A stretch of DNA of 64,000 bases from Flavobacteriales bacterium (GCA_016703005.1 JADJCX010000017.1:1-64000); one strand, 5' to 3'; positions 1 to 7,458 are shown, counted from the first letter of the stretch. Translations and numbers: made by a program. The notes: generated by a model from the letters alone, not told the origin.

Positions 1-1
1 T

Positions 2-160
2 GACACCTCCGGCACTCCTTTGACCGAGTTCAAGTTCCAGTACGCGCGGGCATTTGAAGGTGGAAAAGCGAAAGTCCAACTGGACAACAAGTGGGGAGCG
101 ATCGACAAGAAGGGAGCTGTTGTTGTCGACTTCACTTACCAGTACGCTGACTTTGACTGA
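2..160 (+). CDS. WG-repeat protein, C-terminal end only
   Basis: The window opens inside this gene; 52 codons and a TGA stop remain. The sequence contains a WG-type beta-hairpin repeat: an aromatic/acidic stretch (FKFQYARAFEGGKAKV) followed by KWGAIDKKGAVV. In the WG_beta_rep family this unit is tandemly repeated in secreted or surface proteins, often of Bacteroidota, and is thought to mediate protein binding. Only the last repeat and the start of another (DFTYQYADFD) are visible, so length, signal peptide and total repeat number are unknown. The stop overlaps the likely TTG start of the next gene by a few bases. Confidence 0.75.
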   Translation, partial: DTSGTPLTEFKFQYARAFEGGKAKVQLDNKWGAIDKKGAVVVDFTYQYADFD

Positions 161-963
161 GCAGCCATGCCTGGAACAGGAGAACAAGGACAGGCTCGAT
201 GGGATTCGTGCGCTGAGGATCAAGTCTACAAGCGCGACGGAATGGACGTGCGTACGCGAGTTCTGCATTACGGCACTGCACATCGAGGGGATGGTAAACT
301 TGATGCTCAACCAACTGCTCGGTGTCAAGGAGGGCAAGACCATACCAATTCACTCCTTCGATACTAAAGTTGAGATCCTTGTATTGATAGGAGGCCTCCA
401 GACTGAGGACAGCGATTTGTTCAAGACGTTTGGCCGTATCCGCAACAAGTTCGTCCATAGCATACACGCGAACACGCTAGAGAAATGCTGTGAACTCGAT
501 GGTCACAATACAACCGAGAAGGTTCGCAAGCTTGGCCAACAAGAAGCAGAGAAGCTAAAGGCACAAGGGGTGGAGGGTTCCTATGAGCTGCTCGCTCTTG
601 GCGTGAAGCGGCTCTCGGAGGTTGTGTTCAACAAGGCGAAGGACATCGAGAAGATCGTTTATGCGAGAAACGAAGTGAAGGTCCAGCACACGATCTTGAT
701 GAACTGGATGAAGAATTTGGGAAGGAGTTCTTCGCAATTGCCAACCCTGCAATACAAGGAATAATCGATGAGCCGAGGGAGAGCTACACGAAGGAGGAGG
801 TATTCGAACTGCTGGTGAAAGCGATAGAGGAATTCGGAGAGCCGCGAACATTACTTCAGACGATGTGGTGCTCAAGTACATCAACGATGTCCGTCAGAAA
901 CGGGGCGAATCTCCTTTGACCGCTGTGCCGACAGAGGAAGAGCTTCTGAAGCAACAGTCTTGA
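153..963 (+). CDS. HEPN/MltR-like protein with two frameshifts
   Basis: Coding-like sequence runs through three frames. Frame one (TTG at 153, or less likely an upstream ATG at 54 inside the WG gene) encodes a helical domain with RIRNKFVHS, an R-x4-H motif as in HEPN and mannitol-repressor-like proteins. Near 690 the sensible reading moves to another frame (LDELDEEFGKEFFAIANP, then SYTKEEVFELLVKAIEEFGE). Near 845 it moves again (SDDVVLKYINDVRQKRGE) and stops at 961-963. Both shifts equal loss of one base. Read without correction the protein ends at 764. Whether this is a decaying gene or has two sequence errors cannot be told here. HEPN proteins are often RNases or partners in conflict systems; that role is inference only. 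Confidence 0.5.
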
Positions 964-995
964 TGCAGCGCATAACCTCAGTTTGTAAAGTCTAA

Positions 996-1036
996 CCATG
1001 CCCCGCCTCATCGTCCACGGTTCCACCATCTCGCTC
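996..1036 (+). repeat. Start fragment of a DHFR-family gene (copy 1)
   Basis: A 41-bp segment starting at an ATG encodes MPRLIVHGSTISL and is nearly identical (one mismatch) to 1825-1865. The peptide is the usual N-terminus of dihydrofolate-reductase/RibD-C family proteins (pattern VVxGFTISLDG). Here it is followed by only seven more codons before a stop, so it is a scar and not a gene. The two copies bracket the minus-strand gene at 1057-1718. Confidence 0.6.
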
Positions 1037-1056
1037 GACGGCTGCGACAGCCGCGA

Positions 1057-1718
1057 CTAGTCCCCGTCGCGGTGCGTGGGCTTCATCGCCTCTTCGACGA
1101 AGCGATCCAGTGATCCAAAGATCTTCGTTCGCGGCAAGTCCGGAAAGCGTTCACGCTTGCCCGACCAGGTCAGGTGAACGATCGCCACGCGTCCATCTGA
1201 AAGCGCGAACAAAACATCGTCACAGTCTTGGCGTCGGCCGATGACGGTAAGGCTGGCGCCCGCTAGAACATGGCCTTTCGGGATTTCCCGCTGGAGCACT
1301 GCCAGCAAGCTGCGGCGTACCGCTGGGTCATCTACCGGATGCCATGGAATGAGCCAATCCACTTGGACGCTTTCGTGGACCTCCTCACACACATCAGCGG
1401 CGAACAGAAAGAAGCGGCCAGGCTCCAGGAAGCGTGGTGCGTTGGTCCGCCACCACTCGGCCGCTTGCGGTGCATGGGTTGTCAGCAACTCCAAGGCGGT
1501 CCTCGCTTCGACCACGTATCCGGTCGCGCGTTTGGCGTGCCCCGTTAGCACGGCGAGCAGCACTCCCAACCATGTTCTGGGGCCGGTAAGAACGCCCCAC
1601 CAAGTCGCCGCTGCTGTCCGGCATGCCGCTCGTGCACAGGCATCACCAGCCCGACCCAAGCTTGGCGAACGGGTTCCGGTGCCTCGCCTGGGGGTGTGCT
1701 CGTGACGCGGATCTTCAT
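1057..1718 (-). CDS. Hypothetical protein, frameshifted near 1600
   Basis: I recognise no named domain. The reading with most protein-like character starts at an ATG at 1718 (MKIRVTSTPPGEAPEPVRQAWVGL), changes frame between about 1590 and 1625, and continues GVLTGPRTWLGVLL to the stop at 1057. The C-terminal half contains VIGRRQDCDDVLFALSDGRV and VHLTWSGKRE, a compact acidic/aromatic block that looks like a conserved cytosolic domain. An uninterrupted frame beginning at 1803 has an arginine/alanine-rich N-terminus that looks like off-frame translation. The gene sits between two copies of a DHFR start fragment, consistent with being inserted cargo. Confidence 0.5.
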
Positions 1719-1824
1719 GCGGGTGAGTTGCCACAGCAATTGGCTGTTTCAATATTACCCACGTGCGGCTGAAGGCGGCGAGCAGCTTGATGAAAGCGCC
1801 CATCTTTGATCGACAACAATTCCA

Positions 1825-1865
1825 CCATGCCCCGCCTCATCGTCCACGGTTTCACCATCTCGCTC
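1825..1865 (+). repeat. Start fragment of a DHFR-family gene (copy 2)
   Basis: Second copy of the 41-bp segment at 996-1036. It encodes MPRLIVHGFTISL, closer to the family consensus than copy 1. The open frame after it loses any family resemblance immediately (RSLRSVLVLF) and runs to a stop at 2027. The rest of the 1866-2014 gap holds nothing I can identify. Confidence 0.6.
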
Positions 1866-2014
1866 CGGAGCCTTCGTAGCGTCTTGGTGCTTTTTGTCCA
1901 TTGTTGCTGGGAACATCGCATCGGCAGGGCTATATACCGCAACTGGCTCAGAAGCACATCTCCTTTCTTCGATTCGCTTGAGAAAAGTCTTGGGTCTGAA
2001 TCCTATGCCAACCG

Positions 2015-2845
2015 ATGCGACTCATGACCCAGTTGTCGCAGCCTGTCTACTTCGTAAGAACGGATCGGAATTTCAGTCCTAGACCGCTGGTGTCCTATCT
2101 CTATTCCCTCAACGATTCTGTTGTAAGACAGATCGAGGTGGAGCTGGACAGCCTCCACTTTCTTCCATTCACCTATGATGCAAGGCACGACTACCACGAG
2201 CGGAATGACAGAAAGGAAGAGTACTTGATGGTCTACGATTCCATTCTTAGTGAGCTGACGGTGAAGTTGGGGCCGTCAACTAAGCAGGAGCCGCTATACC
2301 AGCACGACAACATGGGTAACGGGTGGTTCTGGATGCGAACGAATGATTGGGAGAATGACACTATGAGCGTGAACCTGACCTTGTCGTTTTCGGACACCGC
2401 CAATGGACACTACAGGATCAGGTTTTATTGCCGTTGGAAGTACGACGCTACCCCTGGCTTAGCATCCCTTTCGTCCAGCTTCAAGGGTAATGAGGAACAG
2501 CGAATGGCCCAAGAATACCTGGACCTATTGCTGAGGAGGAAATACAAGGAGAGCTGGGCGATGCTCGATGAGGACCTTAAAGCGCTTGTGACCTTCGAGA
2601 CGTATGTGGAACGGGTCTCGCCGATGGCCGATGATGCAAAGAAGCAAGGCAGGCGTGTCGAACTGTACATGACGAGTCTCATGCACGACATGACAGGAGG
2701 ACTCAGGCCAATGTATGTCTTCAAGTTTTTATCCGATAAGATCTCCCCTCCGCAGCGAACGATCACCGTATCCTTCAAATCACTTGATGGCACCCGTGTT
2801 TACGGAGTCACCCCGCGCCAGCAGATCCCGTTGAAGCAGGAATAA
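2015..2845 (+). CDS. Hypothetical protein with DUF3887-like C-terminus
   Basis: 276 aa from an ATG at 2015; no signal peptide is evident in this reading. The N-terminal half (residues 1-150) is beta-rich and unrecognised. From about residue 160 (EEQRMAQEYLDLLLRRKYKESWAML) the sequence has the form of DUF3887/DUF4864-type domains, small NTF2-like folds in which a helix pair with the pattern A-x3-L-x4-y-x2-a-W is followed by a curved sheet. Upstream in another frame there is a weak hydrophobic/lipoprotein-like stretch, so the true N-terminus could lie further upstream behind a frameshift. It is single-copy here with no operon partner. Confidence 0.6.
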   Translation: MRLMTQLSQPVYFVRTDRNFSPRPLVSYLYSLNDSVVRQIEVELDSLHFLPFTYDARHDYHERNDRKEEYLMVYDSILSELTVKLGPSTKQEPLYQHDNMGNGWFWMRTNDWENDTMSVNLTLSFSDTANGHYRIRFYCRWKYDATPGLASLSSSFKGNEEQRMAQEYLDLLLRRKYKESWAMLDEDLKALVTFETYVERVSPMADDAKKQGRRVELYMTSLMHDMTGGLRPMYVFKFLSDKISPPQRTITVSFKSLDGTRVYGVTPRQQIPLKQE

Positions 2846-2872
2846 GAAAGAAAGGTCATTTGACGCGCAATG

Positions 2873-2925
2873 AAATCTGGAACGGACAACACAAGGGTCT
2901 GCCGCATGGCGTTCGTGAGCGGCTA
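2873..2925 (+). repeat. DUF2200 start fragment (copy 1)
   Basis: Encodes DNTRVCRMAFVSGYRS, matching the N-terminal core of DUF2200 proteins (compare NNERVYRMAFASVYPHY in the fuller gene at 4634). The frame is lost at once afterwards. It is about 90 percent identical over roughly 50 bp to 3477-3524. Together the two copies flank the WapI-like immunity gene on the opposite strand. Confidence 0.6.
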
Positions 2926-2954
2926 TCGATCTACTGACTTTCCGCTTCTACCCC

Positions 2955-3461
2955 TCATGGAATCCGACGAACGGGGTATTCCTGCAGGATCGCTGAGCAC
3001 TGCTTAATTATATCAGGGAGGTAGCTCTGGTCGAGATCGAACTCCATCCGGTGCGACTGTGTCATGTGATCCGGAGTGATCTCTACTCGTGCTCGGATAT
3101 GGCCGACGAGATCGGCAGTTTCCAGCAAAACCTTGAGTTCCGGTTCGAATGGGTCAAGCACCGCCGAACCTGAATTGTTCCGATGCATCGCAGCACACCG
3201 ATCGCCGAAGTCCGCCACGTCCGAGACCATGAGAAGCGAGCCCTGAACCCGAATGCTCGCGCCGTGGGAGCCACAGTGGGCGGTGACACTAAGCCAGTTG
3301 CGATCCCAAACGTTGGAATCATCAGGGTGTGCCCATCCATGGACCCATAGCTGGAATCCAGCGATCTTCAAGTCGGGCGGGCCTAATTCCGCTTGCGGGT
3401 TCATGTGGGTAGGGCTTACGACGAGCCGACAATTCAATGATACCCCAAGCGAGACGATCAT
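2955..3461 (-). CDS. WapI-type immunity protein
   Basis: 168 aa, start ATG at 3461 (an internal ATG at 3404 is possible). The pattern IAGFQLWVHGW..DDSNVWDRNWLSVTAHC, then VEITPDHMTQSHRMEFDLDQSYLPDI and C-terminal ILQEYPVRR, is what I know from the WapI family of immunity proteins. These neutralise polymorphic secreted toxins or occur as orphan immunity genes. No toxin gene is adjacent. The gene stands alone, on the opposite strand to its neighbours, between two DUF2200 start fragments, which suggests acquisition as a single cargo gene. Family assignment is from memory of the motif pattern; the function in this organism is inferred. Confidence 0.6.
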   Translation of the reverse strand: MIVSLGVSLNCRLVVSPTHMNPQAELGPPDLKIAGFQLWVHGWAHPDDSNVWDRNWLSVTAHCGSHGASIRVQGSLLMVSDVADFGDRCAAMHRNNSGSAVLDPFEPELKVLLETADLVGHIRARVEITPDHMTQSHRMEFDLDQSYLPDIIKQCSAILQEYPVRRIP

Positions 3462-3476
3462 GACATACGTCCGAAC

Positions 3477-3530
3477 AAATGTGGTACGGACAACACAAGG
3501 GTCTCCCGCATGGCCTTCAGGAGCGATAAG
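3477..3530 (+). repeat. DUF2200 start fragment (copy 2)
   Basis: Encodes DNTRVSRMAFRS and then leaves the family. The DNA match to copy 1 begins a little upstream of the coding match (around 3477), so the repeat includes part of the leader. Copy 2 and the fuller DUF2200 gene at 4634 in turn bracket the FN3 gene. Confidence 0.6.
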
Positions 3531-3567
3531 CTCCTTGACGTGGCTTCGTGCAGCCTGTGCTATTTCC

Positions 3568-4200
3568 TCAAGCCGCTTTGAAACCCACTGAAAGCGCCGA
3601 GGTCATTGCGCTCAAGGGGCTTTCGGCATGCGTGCCCACGGCTTGTATGCGAACGGTGTAGTATTCCAGCGGATCCAGGCCTTCGATGCGGCAGTGGCTT
3701 TTGCTGCTGATCACGAAGGTCACCGGCCCTTCGCTGGTCTGGTAGCCCTTGGTGACATGCACTTTGTACACGCGTGCGCCGCGCACGGGTTTCCAACGCG
3801 CTTCGATCGTCTGGGGTCGATGTCCGCTTTTGGCCGTTTGGCCCTTTGGCTGGGCCAGGGTGTTGATCGGCGCAGAGGGACGGCGCTGATCGAAACCGGC
3901 GGACATCATGATCGTTCTGTCGCCTTGTGCGACCAAGGAGACATAGCCCGCCAATGACTTGATCATGTCAGCCACCCTTTCCAGCTTCCGCTGCTTCTGA
4001 TAGAAATCTATTTTGGTACCACCGCCATAGGTTGATACCACTGCTGCGGCGAGCTCGTCAATGGCCGCTTCGTAATCGGCCATGCTCGGCGTAGGCGATG
4101 GGAACAAGGGATTGTTCTTCATGTGGTTGCGCACCACACGCGCCTTGAAGAGCATTTGGAGGGCGTTGAGGCCTCGGAGATCGGTCTTGATGAGTTTCAT
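3568..4200 (-). CDS. Fibronectin type III domain protein
   Basis: About 210 aa from the ATG at 4200 (MKLIKTDLRGLN). Residues 1-115 form an alpha-helical region (LKTDLRGLNALQMLFKARVV, then AIDELAAAVVSTYGGG) of a kind that precedes FN3 domains in a family of small Bacteroidota proteins. Residues about 125-205 form one FN3-like module (IEARWKPVRGARVYKVHVTKG...LDPLEYYTVRIQAVG). No signal peptide is visible. It lies alone on the minus strand between DUF2200 fragments. Role unknown; FN3 modules usually mediate binding. Confidence 0.65.
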   Translation of the reverse strand: MKLIKTDLRGLNALQMLFKARVVRNHMKNNPLFPSPTPSMADYEAAIDELAAAVVSTYGGGTKIDFYQKQRKLERVADMIKSLAGYVSLVAQGDRTIMMSAGFDQRRPSAPINTLAQPKGQTAKSGHRPQTIEARWKPVRGARVYKVHVTKGYQTSEGPVTFVISSKSHCRIEGLDPLEYYTVRIQAVGTHAESPLSAMTSALSVGFKAA

Positions 4201-4633
4201 TGGCGATAGTTCAAGCGGGCGTTGTAACGAAACCACCCGCCGCGCGGTTACCGAACGCGGTTAACCGATCGCCGCGCCATTTTGGGCGTATGCGCTCCAG
4301 CGCTGATCGACCGCCTTGGCCGGTCTTCCGTGGCCGCTCGAGGTTGCAATTCGACCAACGCCGTACCGCATTGCGGAGCGATGACCGGACCTGGTGCGCT
4401 GATATGCCACCGTTGTCCCGTGACACTCGACCGCCTCCGGTCATCTCATCAGCGCGTCGCCGCGTTGCGCGTTTGAGCAACGGCTGTCTGCCTTCGACGT
4501 TCCTTGTCCGCTGATCGCGTGATGCCATTTGGCGATCGCGTAATACCTGAATATCAAGCGAAATGCAGGAACACGGTCCTTGGTTTCCGGGTGATAGCTT
4601 TGGTGGGGTCGCACTACGGCCGATGTGAAAGCA
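4201..4633. other. Intergenic stretch without a recognisable gene
   Basis: About 430 bp between the FN3 gene start and the DUF2200 gene. I see short open frames only, all arginine-rich and without family resemblance. The only signal I can point to is a TAnnTTTG element near the 3' end, listed separately. Confidence 0.5.
4595..4602 (+). promoter_or_regulatory. Putative -7 element TAGCTTTG
   Basis: Exact match to the Bacteroidota primary sigma factor -7 consensus TAnnTTTG, 31 bp upstream of the DUF2200 ATG. Two other putative elements in this window (23718 and 41208) show the same 31-bp distance. No convincing -33 TTTG element is seen. Confidence 0.4.
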
Positions 4634-4995
4634 ATGAAACCCGGAGCCAACAACGAGCGTGTCTACCGCATGGCCTTCGCGAGCGTCTATCCGCATTACG
4701 TCACGAAAGTCGAGAAGAAGGGCCGCACCAAGGAAGAGTTGCACACCGTCATTCACTGGCTTACGGGCTACACGGAAAAGGGCCTTGCCAAGGTGATCGC
4801 CGACAAGACTGACTTCGAGACCTTCTTCGCGAAGGCGCCACGCATGCACCCGAACGTGGGCCGATCACGGGCATGATCTGCGGCTATCGGATCGAAGAGA
4901 TAGAGGACCCGATCATGCGGCAGGTACGCTACCTGGACAAGCTGGTGGATGAACTGGCCAAGGGCAGGGCGATGGAGAAGATCCTGAGGAATTAA
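4634..4995 (+). CDS. DUF2200 family protein, one frameshift
   Basis: Starts MKPGANNERVYRMAFASVYPHYV, continues with EKKGRTKEELHTVIHWLTGY and DFETFFAKAPRMHPN. Around 4858 the reading must drop into another frame to give the conserved end (MICGYRIEEIEDPIMRQ, RYLDKLVDELAKGRAMEKIL) and the stop at 4993-4995. Without correction the protein ends at 4876. The reconstructed length, about 120 aa, is normal for DUF2200, a small cytosolic family of unknown function. Fragments of its 5' end occur at 2873 and 3477 and of its 3' end at 6160. The TAA stop abuts the upstream region of the Crp/Fnr gene. Confidence 0.75.
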
Positions 4996-5041
4996 TGGCA
5001 TCCAGAATGATCCTCGCGCGCATTTCGATCGCTATCTGGCC

Positions 5042-5578
5042 TTGGACGAGGCCGAGCGCCAAGCCTTGGTGGAACGCAGCCGCGTGCGCCGGTTGAAGAA
5101 GCGCGGTTTTATCCTGCAGGAAGGCGAGGTGTGCAAGTGCTACACCTGCGTGGTGGAAGGGTGCTTGCGCATGTACGAGATCGATGCGAAAGGAGTGGAG
5201 CACAACCTCCAGTTCGCGCAGGAGAACGAGTGGATCGTGGACATCGGGAGCTTCCATGCGGAGAAGGCGAGCAGCCTCTTCATCGAAGCGTTGGAGCCCA
5301 GCACGGTGGTCTGCATCGAGCACGCCGATCTGCTGCGGCTCTATACCGAGCACCCGAAGTTCGACCGCAACTTCCGAGTGATCATCGAGGACCAGTTCGT
5401 GGAACTGCAACAGCGCATGCTCCGCCGCAACGCGTCGAGCGCGGAGCAGCGCTACACGCATTTCGTCGAGCGCCATCCCGGCCTTGCGGCGCGCGTGCCC
5501 AACGTGCATGTGGCCTCCTACCTCGGCGTAACGCCGGAGTTCCTCAGCCGCCTGAGGGCGAAGACGGGCAAGCGCTGA
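5042..5578 (+). CDS. Crp/Fnr family transcriptional regulator
   Basis: Cyclic-nucleotide-binding-like beta-barrel domain (about residues 15-115; RLKKRGFILQEGEVCKCYTCVVEGCLRMY) followed by a dimerisation helix (FVELQQRMLRRN) and a short winged-helix module ending VASYLGVTPEFLSRLRAKTGKR. The recognition helix carries E-x-x-S-R, the arrangement FNR uses to read TTGAT half-sites. The start shown is TTG 5042. Family-like residues (RAHFDRYLA) extend in frame upstream to about 5010 with no ATG or GTG, so the real start may be a rare codon or hidden by an indel. A perfect FNR-type palindrome lies 3 bp after its stop. The effector is unknown; this short-HTH subgroup is common in Bacteroidota. Confidence 0.85.
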   Translation: MDEAERQALVERSRVRRLKKRGFILQEGEVCKCYTCVVEGCLRMYEIDAKGVEHNLQFAQENEWIVDIGSFHAEKASSLFIEALEPSTVVCIEHADLLRLYTEHPKFDRNFRVIIEDQFVELQQRMLRRNASSAEQRYTHFVERHPGLAARVPNVHVASYLGVTPEFLSRLRAKTGKR

Positions 5579-5581
5579 ACC

Positions 5582-5595
5582 TTGATCTGGATCAA
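5582..5595. promoter_or_regulatory. FNR-type box TTGAT-CTGG-ATCAA
   Basis: A perfect 14-bp palindrome identical to the FNR/ANR/DNR consensus TTGAT-N4-ATCAA. It lies directly downstream of the Crp/Fnr gene and 76 bp upstream of the SnoaL lipoprotein start, the usual range for activation. By chance such a match is expected about once per megabase. The regulator next door has the matching E-x-x-S-R recognition helix. That it binds here is inference. Confidence 0.6.
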
Positions 5596-5670
5596 GGACA
5601 TTTCTTGACCTGTTCCATGGCGGTATGGGGATCGTGCTCGCAACCTTTGCGTCATAAACAAACTCCTGTC

Positions 5671-6194
5671 ATGAAGCACAACCTCCTCCCCGCACTGTCA
5701 GTGGTCTTGCTGATGAGCTGCCAAACGCCAGGCGAACAAACCCCCTACGAACCACAACGACACCGGAACCATGAGCACAACCAACGACGAAGCGACCATC
5801 AAGGAGCTACTGTTCGCCTACCGCGATGCTTTGAACGCATCAAGCGTGGATCAGGTAATGCCTCTACACCACCGACGGCGTGTTCATGCCCACGGGCTTC
5901 CCGACAGCGGCGGGCACCGAACAGGTAAGGGGCGCGTACGCCGGTGTGTTCTCCTCGATCAAATTGAACATCGAGTTCTTCATCGACGAAGTGGTGGTGG
6001 ATGGGGATCATGCGTTCGGACGCACCACCTCCAAAGGCACTACGCTCATCCACGCCACTGGTGAAACGGTACCGGAGGAGAACCGGGAGCTGTTCGTGCT
6101 TCAACGCACCGACGGCGGCTGGAACATCGCGCGGTACATGTTCAACAAAATGAAGCTGATCAGGCATCCGCTACCTGGACAAACTGGTGGATGA
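5671..6194 (+). CDS. SnoaL/NTF2-like lipoprotein, two frameshifts
   Basis: Begins MKHNLLPALSVVLLMSCQTP, a lipoprotein signal with lipobox LMSC. Between about 5745 and 5770 the reading shifts to NDTGTMSTTNDEATIKELLFAY, and near 5865 again to LYTTDGVFMPTGFPTAAGT. The rest is a standard SnoaL-like domain (VFSSIKLNIEFFIDEVVVDGDHAFGRTTSKG, then ENRELFVLQRTDGGWNIARYMFN). Each shift equals gain of one base. After ARYMFNKMK the frame runs into the DUF2200 3' fragment and stops at 6194, so the native C-terminus has been replaced by the junction. SnoaL-like proteins bind small ligands or act as enzymes; the substrate is unknown. A perfect FNR box lies upstream. Confidence 0.6.
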
Positions 6195-6240
6195 ACTGGC
6201 CAAGGGCAGGAGGATGCAGGGTCCTGCGGAAGTGAACTAG
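6160..6240 (+). repeat. DUF2200 3' fragment
   Basis: 42 bp at 6169-6210 match 4927-4968 with one difference; in the DUF2200 frame they encode RYLDKLVDELAKGR. Resemblance continues weakly through a TGA/TAG end. The fragment joins directly to the SnoaL reading frame. With the DUF2200 gene itself it brackets the Crp/Fnr and SnoaL genes. Confidence 0.65.
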
Positions 6241-6395
6241 TGTTGGCGACGTCAGGGCATGCTTGCTCGCGCCTGCTTGCGTCGGCAGGCAGTCGCGCGG
6301 GGATGTCCACGATCCGCGCGGTCGCGCCCGGATCGGGGCGTTGTGCTGCGGGCCTGTGCGAGCCGGGTAGTGACTTGGATCGTGGCGGCTTTTTG

Positions 6396-6426
6396 GCTCC
6401 ACCTTTTTGCCGACAAAAAGGTGGAA
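6396..6426. terminator. Strong hairpin, putative bidirectional terminator
   Basis: CTCCACCTTTTTG - CCGA - CAAAAAGGTGGAAG folds into a stable stem with internal T and A runs. It sits between the plus-strand SnoaL/DUF2200 scar and the convergent DHFR-family gene. It also resembles the dispersed Bacteroidota extragenic palindromes with T5/A5 arms, so it may be a repeat element serving as a terminator. The preceding 6241-6395 holds nothing identifiable. Confidence 0.5.
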
Positions 6427-6442
6427 GGAGCAATGTCTTCGA

Positions 6443-6999
6443 CTACCTCTTCACCTCATACCGCATCCCCACGGCCCCGAGCCGAACTCCTCCCGGCCCA
6501 CGAGCTTCAGATCCACCATCTTGGATAGTCCCGCGAACAAGGTCGGCCCGCGACCGACGATGCGCGGATGCACCACGATCTGGTACTCATCGATGAGGCC
6601 CAGTTCCGTCAAGGCCATGGCGAGTTGCACACCGCCCACACCGATGCCCTTGCCCGGCTGCTGCTTGAGGTTTTGAACGAAGGGGGCCAGATCGCCGCGC
6701 ACCATTTCGGTGTTCCACTCTGCCGTGTCCACGGTGCTTGACACGAGGTATTTCTTCGCCGCGTCCATCGTCTTGGCGAACGGCTGCATCCACGGCGGCA
6801 TCCACTCCGGCCATTGCCCGTTCGCTGGCATGCGCCACGCCTCTTCCATCATCTGGTAGGTGATCCGGCCGAGGAGCATGGCGTCGCACTGGGCGATGTA
6901 CGCCTCCGCGTTTCGGTGCAGGTCGGCGTCCGCGATCCCCACGGTGTGATCGTAGCAGCCGTCCAGGGTGACGTTGATGGAGAAGCGGAGGGGGCGCAT
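6443..6999 (-). CDS. Dihydrofolate reductase family (RibD-C) protein
   Basis: Start ATG at 6999 (MRPLRFSINVTLDGCYDH). The family core is clear: NVTLDG near the N-terminus, AMLLGRITYQMMEEAW (NADPH-binding region), YLVSSTVDTAEWN, GIGVGGVQLAMALTELGLIDEY, VVHPRIVGRGPTLFAG and LKLVGREEFGSG. These bacterial reductases share the DHFR/RibD fold but rarely act on dihydrofolate; the substrate is unknown. Near 6465 the frame should shift (VGMRYEVKR) to end at 6443; uncorrected it ends at 6451. A second paralogue lies at 8243. Confidence 0.8.
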
Positions 7000-7024
7000 T
7001 GTGCTCCGAGTTTGGCCAAATCGG

Positions 7025-7264
7025 CTACTGTGCATCAGCAGCGGCTTGGATCTGCTCCTTTGTTTGAAGTTGTTTTCCGCAGAACGGGCAGAAGATCACC
7101 GCCTGATCATAGAAGCCCGGGCCCTTGTCCGTGGGCACATAACCTATCGTGAAATAGAGAACGCCATTGTCTTCAACGCGGAAGAACTTCTCAGGCGGAA
7201 CGCTCATCGCATCCGCCAAGTCTTTGCAGCAGGTCCCGAAGTTGCCCGAATGCGTCGTCGCCAT
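7025..7264 (-). CDS. Small CPFCG-containing protein
   Basis: 79 aa from ATG 7264. It has MATTHSGNFGTCCKDLADAM at the N-terminus and VIFCPFCGKQLQTKEQI near the C-terminus. The CPFCG pair looks like half of a zinc ribbon, possibly completed by the CC pair. Composition is otherwise soluble. I do not recognise the family by name. It is 26 bp upstream of the DHFR-family gene on the same strand and may be co-transcribed. Confidence 0.6.
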   Translation of the reverse strand: MATTHSGNFGTCCKDLADAMSVPPEKFFRVEDNGVLYFTIGYVPTDKGPGFYDQAVIFCPFCGKQLQTKEQIQAAADAQ

Positions 7265-7308
7265 GTTCGATTGCTATGAGTGGACAGCCTCAATATTATC
7301 TCGATCGC

Positions 7309-7458
7309 TCATCTCCGCTCAACGGCAGCCTTGATGTCATTCAGGTCCTGGAGGATCGCCTTCTGATCAGCCAGCGTATGGTTGGCCCCGTGCGGCCCAT
7401 ACCAGCGCGTTGACACTGGTGGCCTGTTAGGCCGACCTGCTCTTCTTTTATCCGTCAT
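7309..7458 (-). CDS. Small hypothetical protein, 49 aa
   Basis: ATG at 7458 reads MTDKRRAGRPNRPPVSTRWYG and ends in an amphipathic helix LADQKAILQDLNDIKAAVERR before a TGA. Base composition at codon positions and the clean helix suggest a real product. It overlaps the 3' end of the VOC gene by 11 bp, typical of translational coupling. No family is recognised. This ORF is short, so the call depends on context. Confidence 0.45.
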   Translation of the reverse strand: MTDKRRAGRPNRPPVSTRWYGPHGANHTLADQKAILQDLNDIKAAVERR

